Source: Streptomyces davaonensis JCM 4913
Lineage (GTDB): Bacteria; Actinomycetota; Actinomycetes; Streptomycetales; Streptomycetaceae
Length of the DNA: 64,000 nt
Direction: 5' to 3'
Assembly: GCF_000349325.1 (NCBI RefSeq)
Contig: NC_020504.1
Coordinates: 7,916,326-7,980,325, forward strand
Made by a program: the position numbers and the translations under genes. Positions 57,334-64,000 of the stretch are shown here, one piece after another. The notes below the pieces were generated by a model. That model ran no database searches and was not told where the DNA came from. It saw only the letters and a list, made by a program, of their open reading frames with translations. The first letter of the stretch is position 1; every line of letters starts with the position of its first letter.

Positions 57334-58020
57334 ATGGCCGCGCAGATCAATCCCAGTATCCTGTCCGCCGACTTCGCCCGCCTCGCGGAGGAGGCAAAGG
57401 CGGTCGACGGAGCCGATTGGCTCCACGTCGACGTCATGGACAACCATTTCGTCCCGAACCTCACGCTCGGGGTGCCGGTCGTAGAGTCGTTGGCCCGTGC
57501 GACGGACACCCCGCTGGACTGCCATCTGATGATCGAGGCCCCCGATCGGTGGGCGCCCCAGTACGTAGAAGCGGGGGCCGGTTCCGTCACCTTCCATGTG
57601 GAGGCGGCCACCGCTCCGGTGCGTCTGGCCCGCGAGATCCGGGCCAAGGGCGCGCGTGCTTCCATGGCGCTGAGGCCCGCGACGCCGATCGAGCCGTACG
57701 AGGATCTGCTCCCCGAACTCGACATGCTGCTGATCATGACGGTCGAGCCCGGTTTCGGGGGACAGGCGTTCCTCGACATCATGCTCCCCAAGATTCGCCG
57801 GACCCGCGAGTTGATCAGCAAGCACGGGCTTGAGCTGTGGCTTCAGGTGGACGGCGGGGTCTCGGCGTCCACCATCGAGCGATGCGCGGAGGCCGGGGCG
57901 GACGTCTTCGTCGCCGGTTCCGCGGTCTACGGGGCCGAGGACCCCGCCGAGGCGGTCCGCGCGTTGCGTGCTCAGGCCGACGCGGCGACCAAGTCCGCGG
58001 CCTGGGCATGCGACCACTGA
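57334..58020 (+). CDS. rpe: Ribulose-phosphate 3-epimerase
   Basis: 228-residue TIM-barrel enzyme interconverting ribulose 5-phosphate and xylulose 5-phosphate in the pentose phosphate pathway. [13 protein letters not shown], the metal-binding [21 protein letters not shown] and DGGVSASTI motifs are complete. ATG 57334. A SorC-type regulator starts 102 bp downstream on the same strand. Confidence 0.96.
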   Translation: MAAQINPSILSADFARLAEEAKAVDGADWLHVDVMDNHFVPNLTLGVPVVESLARATDTPLDCHLMIEAPDRWAPQYVEAGAGSVTFHVEAATAPVRLAREIRAKGARASMALRPATPIEPYEDLLPELDMLLIMTVEPGFGGQAFLDIMLPKIRRTRELISKHGLELWLQVDGGVSASTIERCAEAGADVFVAGSAVYGAEDPAEAVRALRAQADAATKSAAWACDH

Positions 58021-58122
58021 GCCAAGGGAACGTGAACGGCGCCCATCAGGGCGGATCGATCGCGCCGGATCTGCAAGGATGAACGGCGAATCCAGAATGT
58101 GAACAGTAGTGAGGAGATCGCC

Positions 58123-59142
58123 GTGTCGGGTATGTCGGCGGGCCGGTCAGCCATGCGGATGGGACCCGCTGAGCTGGTGCAGGCGGCGGCCATGGCCCGC
58201 CGCTTCTACCTTGAGGGCAAGTCCAAGATCCAGATCGCGGAGGAGTTCGGCGTCAGCCGCTTCAAGGTGGCCCGGGTCCTGGAGACCGCTCTCGAACGGG
58301 ATCTCGTGCGTATCGAGATCCGCGTCCCCGCCGAGCTGGACGCCGAGCGCTCGGACGCGCTGCGCGCCCGCTACGGCCTCAGGCACGCCGTCGTGGTCGA
58401 GTCGCCGGCCGAGGCCGAGGAGTCTCCCGACCCGGAGAACCTCGGTGAGGTCGCGGCCGATCTGCTCGGCGAACTGGTGAACGAGGGAGATGTGCTCGGG
58501 CTGGCCTGGGGCCGGTCCACCATCCATATGGCGGCGGCTCTCGACCGGCTGCCGCCCTGCACGGTCGTGCAGCTGACGGGCGTGTACGACGCCGGGACCG
58601 CCGAGCGCGGTTCGGTGGAGGCGGTGCGCCGGGCGGCCCAGGTCTCGGGCGGTGACGCGCACCCCATTTACGCGCCGATGCTGCTGCCGGACGCGGCCAC
58701 CGCGGCGGCGCTGCGCAACCAGACCGGGATCGCGCGGGCCTTCGAGTACTTCGACAAGGTCACGGTCGCCTGTGTCTCCATCGGTTCCTGGGAGCCGGGC
58801 ATCTCGACCGTGCACGACATGCTCAGCGACCAGGAGCGGGCGCACTACGCCTCGCTCGGCGTCGCGGCGGAGATGTCGGCGCACCTCTTCGACGCCGACG
58901 GCCGTCGGGTCGGGCGGGACCTGGGCGAGCGGTGCATCACCGTCAAGGCCGACCAGTTGCGCCGTATCCCCGAGGTGGTCGCCATCGCGGGTGGGGCGCG
59001 CAAGGCGTCCGCGATCGACGCGGTGCTGCGGTCGGGGCTCGTCACCAGTCTGGTGACGGACACCTCGGCGGCGGACGTGCTGATGACGGCGGGCCCGACC
59101 CCGAAGCCCGCGCTCAACAGGGCGGACCCGGACGGAGTCTGA
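58123..59142 (+). CDS. SorC/DeoR-type sugar-binding transcriptional regulator
   Basis: 339 residues. The N-terminal HTH is about residues 25-60 (KIQIAEEFGVSRFKVARVL), followed by the SorC effector domain of NagB fold (LAWGRSTIHMAAALDRLP, VACVSIGSWEPG, AIAGGARKASAI), which binds phosphorylated sugars. GTG 58123 has GAGGAG six bases upstream; GTG 58099 is an alternative. Location after rpe suggests a pentose-phosphate effector, as an inference. A hairpin follows the stop. Confidence 0.92.
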   Translation: MSGMSAGRSAMRMGPAELVQAAAMARRFYLEGKSKIQIAEEFGVSRFKVARVLETALERDLVRIEIRVPAELDAERSDALRARYGLRHAVVVESPAEAEESPDPENLGEVAADLLGELVNEGDVLGLAWGRSTIHMAAALDRLPPCTVVQLTGVYDAGTAERGSVEAVRRAAQVSGGDAHPIYAPMLLPDAATAAALRNQTGIARAFEYFDKVTVACVSIGSWEPGISTVHDMLSDQERAHYASLGVAAEMSAHLFDADGRRVGRDLGERCITVKADQLRRIPEVVAIAGGARKASAIDAVLRSGLVTSLVTDTSAADVLMTAGPTPKPALNRADPDGV

Positions 59143-59155
59143 CAGCAGGTCATGA

Positions 59156-60811
<1,656 letters not shown>

Positions 60812-60827
60812 CCCAACTCCCTTCCGC

Positions 60828-60869
60828 ACGGCCCCCGTTGTCCCGGCTCCCGGGAAAATCGGGGGCCGT
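60828..60869 (+). terminator. guaB1 terminator
   Basis: Outer stem ACGGCCCCCG (60828-60837) with CGGGGGCCGT (60860-60869), enclosing TCCCGG/CCGGGA (60841-60846 with 60850-60855). Starts 16 bases after the guaB1 stop. Confidence 0.8.
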
Positions 60870-60898
60870 TCGCCATGCCCTGGCTCTACGGTCGAAGC

Positions 60899-61393
60899 AT
60901 GGAGATCACCCTCTGCACGGCCACCGACGTGGCGCTGCTCGACACCTGCCTGGCCTCGCCCGGCCGTACCTCCTTCCACGCCCGGCGGTTCGCGCGCCAG
61001 GAGGCGGGGGACTGCGCCTATCTCGTCGCCTGGCTGGACGGACGGCCCGTCGGGCACGCCGAGATGCGCTGGACCGGCTGCGCGGACCCCCAGGTGCGGG
61101 ACGCGACCAAGGGCTGCCCGGAGGTCGGCGGTCTTGAGGTCGCCGCGGAACTGCGCTCGCGCGGCATCGGTACGGCGTTGGTGCGGGCCGCGGAGAAGCT
61201 GGCCCGCGAGCGGCAGTTGACCGTCGTCGGGATCGGGGTCGGCAAGGACAATCCGCGCGCCGCCGCGCTCTACGAGCGGCTCGGCTACCGGCCCCTGACC
61301 GACTACCTCGACCGCTACGCCTACGAGGACCACGACGGGTCCCTGCGGGAGTGCGTCGACCCCTGCACCTTCCTGGTCCGCGAACTCGACTGA
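60899..61393 (+). CDS. GNAT family N-acetyltransferase
   Basis: 164-residue acetyltransferase of unknown substrate. The acetyl-CoA pyrophosphate loop RSRGIGTALVRAAE, the ENPRAAALYERLGY-like KDNPRAAALYERLGY motif and a C-terminal tyrosine-rich strand identify the fold. ATG 60899 is preferred over an in-frame ATG at 60875. It stands alone between guaB1 and the permease. Confidence 0.9.
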   Translation: MEITLCTATDVALLDTCLASPGRTSFHARRFARQEAGDCAYLVAWLDGRPVGHAEMRWTGCADPQVRDATKGCPEVGGLEVAAELRSRGIGTALVRAAEKLARERQLTVVGIGVGKDNPRAAALYERLGYRPLTDYLDRYAYEDHDGSLRECVDPCTFLVRELD

Positions 61394-61405
61394 AACGGGG
61401 CCCGC

Positions 61406-61503
61406 GCAACGCTCGAAAGCCGCCGTGCAACGAACACCCACCCTGCCCCGAGGAACGCAATGATCTTGCGGGAACACGCAAGGTTGCTGCATTACAACGG
61501 CAA
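61406..61503. promoter_or_regulatory. GCAA/TTGC motif array before the permease-Lrp pair
   Basis: GCAA begins at 61406, 61427, 61457, 61478 and 61500 (steps 21, 30, 21, 22), and TTGC at 61466 and 61484. CTTGCG-GGAACA-CGCAAG (61465-61482) is a perfect dyad. The two-turn spacing suggests binding of a multimeric regulator such as the Lrp/AsnC protein encoded downstream. Confidence 0.5.
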
Positions 61504-61628
61504 TGCCGCAGCTCATAGGCTGTCGCCTCGTACGTGGCGTGGCGGGGACCCCGCTCGGTGGGTTCCTGTCTCTCAGGTGTGCCGCCGGTCCCCGTCTCCC
61601 TGACCGGCAGCGATAAGGAGCCCCCGCA

Positions 61629-63098
61629 GTGCTCGATCAAGGCGCACCCCCGCAGGACAGAACTCAGACCGCCCCCGCGTCCCCGGGGTTCGGCGCGAGC
61701 CTGCTCCGACGCAAGCCCGTGGAACGCCTGGTCGAGGAGGGTGGCCAGGGTGAGGGAGGCTCGCTGCGGCGCTCCCTGGGCCTGTGGCAGCTCACCATGA
61801 TCAGCATCGGTGCCACCCTCGGCACCGGCATCTTCGTCGTCCTCGGCGACGCCGTCCCCGAGGCCGGTCCGGCGGTCACCCTGGCCTTCGTCATCGCCGG
61901 ACTCACGGCCCTGTTCTCCGCCCTGTCGTACGCGGAACTCGCGGGCAGCATCCCGGTCGCCGGCTCCTCCTACTCGTATGCGTACGCAACGATGGGCGAG
62001 CTCGTCGCCTGGGTCTGCGGCTGGTGTCTGGTGCTGGAGTACGGCGTCTCCGTGGCCGCCGTCGCGGTCGGCTGGGGCGAGTACCTCAACGAACTCCTCG
62101 ACGGCACGATCGGCGTCACCATCCCCTCCGCGCTGTCCTCGGCGCCGGGTGAGGGCGGCATCGTCAACCTGCCCGCGCTGATCGTCGTCCTGCTGGCGAT
62201 GGTGTTCCTGCTCGGTGGCGTCCGGGAGTCCGCCCGCGCCAACACGATCATGGTCGCCGTGAAGATAGCCGCGCTGGTGCTGTTCTGCACGGTCGGGTTC
62301 ATGGGCTTCAAGTCCGGCAACTACGAGGACTTCATGCCGCTCGGCATGGCGGGCGTCAGCGCCGCGGGTGCCACGCTCTTCTTCTCCTACATCGGCTTCG
62401 ACGCCGCCTCCACCGCCGGTGAGGAGGCCAAGAACCCGAAGAAGGACCTGCCGCGCGCGATCATGCTCTCGCTGATCATCGTCACGGCGCTGTACGTGCT
62501 GGTCGCGGCCGTCGCCGTCGGCGCCTGGAACTGGACCAAGTTCGAGGGCTCCGAGGCCTCTCTCGCGGCGATCATGAACGACGTCAGCGGCCAGACCTTC
62601 TGGGGCACCCTGCTCGCCCTCGGCGCGGTCATCTCCATCGCCTCCGTGGTCCTCACCGTGCTCTACGGCCAGACCCGCATCCTGTTCGCGATGTCCCGCG
62701 ACGGCCTGGTGCCCAAGGCGCTCGGCAAGGTCGACCAGAAGACCGGCACCCCGCGCCTCAACACGATCCTCGTGTCCCTGTTCTGCGGTGTCCTCGCCGC
62801 GCTGATCCCGCTCGGCAAGCTGGTCGACGCCACCAGCATCGGCACGCTCTTCGCCTTCGCCCTGGTCAACATCGCCGTGATCGTGCTGCGCTACAAGCGG
62901 CCCGAGCTGGAGCGGACGTTCAAGGTGCCGTTCGGCCCGGTGCTGCCGATCCTGGGCTTCGGCTTCTGCGCGTACAACATGTTCAGCCTCGACACCGTGA
63001 CCTGGGTGGTCTTCGGGTTCTGGATGGCGGCGGGTCTCGTGTTCTACTTCCTGTACGGCTATCGCCGTTCCCGTCTTGCCGTGTCAGAAGTGAAGTGA
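61629..63098 (+). CDS. APC superfamily amino acid permease
   Basis: 489-residue secondary transporter with about 12 membrane helices starting near residue 52 (LTMISIGATLGTGIFVVLG, the APC TM1 motif). The TM6-7 region FFSYIGFDAASTAGEEAKNP is the family signature. A 45-residue cytoplasmic N-terminal extension precedes TM1. It probably takes up a cationic or neutral amino acid; specificity is unknown. GTG 61629 has AAGGAG about ten bases upstream. The Lrp-type gene starts ten bases after the stop, so it likely controls this permease. Confidence 0.94.
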   Translation: MLDQGAPPQDRTQTAPASPGFGASLLRRKPVERLVEEGGQGEGGSLRRSLGLWQLTMISIGATLGTGIFVVLGDAVPEAGPAVTLAFVIAGLTALFSALSYAELAGSIPVAGSSYSYAYATMGELVAWVCGWCLVLEYGVSVAAVAVGWGEYLNELLDGTIGVTIPSALSSAPGEGGIVNLPALIVVLLAMVFLLGGVRESARANTIMVAVKIAALVLFCTVGFMGFKSGNYEDFMPLGMAGVSAAGATLFFSYIGFDAASTAGEEAKNPKKDLPRAIMLSLIIVTALYVLVAAVAVGAWNWTKFEGSEASLAAIMNDVSGQTFWGTLLALGAVISIASVVLTVLYGQTRILFAMSRDGLVPKALGKVDQKTGTPRLNTILVSLFCGVLAALIPLGKLVDATSIGTLFAFALVNIAVIVLRYKRPELERTFKVPFGPVLPILGFGFCAYNMFSLDTVTWVVFGFWMAAGLVFYFLYGYRRSRLAVSEVK

Positions 63099-63108
63099 AA
63101 CACCCGCA

Positions 63109-63561
63109 GTGCTGAACGATCTCGACGAACGCATCGTGCACGCCCTCGCCGAGGACGCCCGTCGCTCCTACGCCGACATCGGGCAGCTCGTCGGCCTGTC
63201 CGCGCCCGCCGTGAAGCGGCGCGTGGACCGGCTGCGGGCGACCGGGGCGATCACCGGGTTCACGGTGCGCGTCGATCCGGCGGCCCTTGGATGGGAGACC
63301 GAGGGGTTCGTCGAGATCTACTGCCGGCGGAACACCTCGCCGGAGACGATCCAGCGGGGGCTTGAGCGGTATCAGGAGGTTGTGGCCGCGTCTACCGTCA
63401 CTGGTGAGGCGGATGCGGTGGTGCAGGTTTTCGCCTCTGATATGCGGCACTTCGAGCGTGTGCTGGAGCGGATCGCTGGGGAGCCGTTTGTGGAGCGGAC
63501 CAAGTCTGTGCTGGTGCTTTCGCCTTTGTTGCGGCGGTTTTCTTCCGGGTCGCCCACGTAG
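63109..63561 (+). CDS. Lrp/AsnC family transcriptional regulator
   Basis: 150-residue amino-acid-responsive regulator. The N-terminal HTH (residues about 3-50: LDERIVHALAEDARRSYADI in part, LSAPAVKRRVDRL) is followed by the RAM/AsnC ligand domain (VEIYCRRNTSPETIQ, GEADAVVQVFA). GTG 63109. Co-transcription with the permease is likely (10-bp gap). From about 63360 codons show many more T in third position than the rest of the region. An inverted copy of the 44-bp repeat begins ten bases past its stop. Confidence 0.93.
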   Translation: MLNDLDERIVHALAEDARRSYADIGQLVGLSAPAVKRRVDRLRATGAITGFTVRVDPAALGWETEGFVEIYCRRNTSPETIQRGLERYQEVVAASTVTGEADAVVQVFASDMRHFERVLERIAGEPFVERTKSVLVLSPLLRRFSSGSPT

Positions 63562-63570
63562 TTGTTTTGG

Positions 63571-63614
63571 CTGCGGGGCGGTGGGGGCTTGTCGCACAGT
63601 TCCCCGCGCCCCTG
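63571..63614 (-). repeat. Dispersed 44-bp gene-end repeat, copy 2
   Basis: Read on the minus strand it starts CAGGGGCGCGGGGAACTG and ends CCCCCACCGCCCCGCAG, about 40 of 44 identical to 31513-31556. Seen from the minus-strand gene ending at 63622, it begins seven bases after the stop, nearly the same offset and orientation as copy 1. Confidence 0.75.
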
Positions 63615-63621
63615 CCTGTGC

Positions 63622-64000
63622 CTACCTCGCCGCCTGTTTTTCTGTGCGGGTTCTGATTGATGCCAGCAGGCGGCGCATTCCCATTGCGTGGGCGCCTGTG
63701 CCGATCACCAGGCGGCGGTACACACGGCCTTGCAAGCCCGGGAATGCTGCTCGGGACTCTGCGCGGAGCAGGTAGCGGCCTGGGCCCGCCTCGTCGATGT
63801 GGAAGATGAGGGCGTAGACCGAGTAGCGGTGGCTTCCGGTGAGGACCAGTTCGTGGGTCGGGGTCGCCGCGGATACGCGGAAGCCCGGCAGCGTCGAGCC
63901 CTCTGTCAGCGGGCGTGGTCCGGTCGCGGTTACGTCCGCGCAGCCCACCAGGCGGGCGTAGCGGCCCCGGTCGAAGGCGCTGTCCAGGGCCTCCGTCAGG
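63622..64000 (-). CDS. Uncharacterised protein, C-terminal part (start beyond window)
   Basis: About 125 residues up to the stop; the frame remains open to the window end (upstream residues LTEALDSAFDRGRYARLV). It has LVLTGSHRYSVYALIFHID, YLLRAESRAAFPGLQG and RLVIGTGAHAMGMRRLL, a pattern I associate with DUF2867-like or SRPBCC-like proteins, without certainty. No function can be given. GTG 63948 is an internal codon, not a trusted start. Confidence 0.8.
   Translation of the reverse strand, partial: LTEALDSAFDRGRYARLVGCADVTATGPRPLTEGSTLPGFRVSAATPTHELVLTGSHRYSVYALIFHIDEAGPGRYLLRAESRAAFPGLQGRVYRRLVIGTGAHAMGMRRLLASIRTRTEKQAAR

Overview
The window is chromosomal DNA from a Streptomyces (or very close actinomycete). 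Base composition is very G+C rich with C or G in most third codon positions, GTG and TTG starts are common, and it encodes genus markers: BldD with its c-di-GMP signature, the actinobacterial IHF (mihF/sIHF), GuaB1, a PriA without helicase motifs, and a Zn-free ribosomal protein S4. The gene order is a conserved core-chromosome run. I see no tRNA, rRNA, CRISPR array, prophage, insertion sequence or biosynthetic cluster.

Layout. 1-10.5 kb (+): end of pdxT, a YebC-family gene, ruvC-ruvA-ruvB (Holliday junction processing), yajC-secD-secF (protein export), apt and relA (purine salvage and (p)ppGpp). 10.5-12.7 kb (-): a triple-DUF349 protein and a membrane-anchored cyclophilin. 12.9-18.3 kb (+): an MBL-fold hydrolase, hisS, a fossil ABC-transporter fragment on the minus strand, a VKOR-family thiol oxidoreductase, rarA and rpsD. 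18.3-20.4 kb (-): an NB-ARC/TPR regulator. 20.6-30.5 kb (+): two small envelope-type genes, alaS, ruvX, mltG, then the shikimate genes aroE, aroC, aroK and aroB with a small membrane gene among them. 30.7-33.8 kb (+): a P-loop kinase-like protein, an M24 peptidase homologue with an altered metal site, efp and nusB. bldD (-) is divergent from the pyrimidine operon pyrR-pyrB-pyrC-PH-like gene-carA-carB-pyrD-pyrF (34.7-44.6 kb). Then mihF, gmk, rpoZ, coaBC, metK and priA, a small HTH gene (-), fmt, an RsmB-type methyltransferase, a small unknown gene, an MMPL transporter (-), rpe, a SorC-type regulator, guaB1, a GNAT acetyltransferase, an APC permease with an Lrp/AsnC regulator, and the end of an uncharacterised minus-strand gene.

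How the genes fit together. Two blocks look like true operons from overlapping or adjacent stop and start codons: the eight-gene de novo UMP pathway, headed by its regulator pyrR, and aroC-aroK-aroB for chorismate. mihF-gmk-rpoZ-coaBC-metK-priA-fmt is a housekeeping run. relA, gmk, apt, guaB1 and rpoZ all touch purine or ppGpp metabolism but are not one operon.

I found no wholly new multi-gene system. The most interesting non-gene signals are: a PyrR-binding-loop hairpin placed to hide the pyrR ribosome binding site; two copies of a 44-bp repeat at gene ends with the same spacing and orientation relative to the gene; an ABC-transporter fossil with preserved upstream palindromes; a helically spaced array of GCAA motifs before the permease/Lrp pair; and a set of strong hairpins, including a perfect 21-bp stem between relA and its convergent neighbour. 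The only gene-free stretch over 300 bases is 14870-15306 (hisS terminator, ABC remnant, palindromes).
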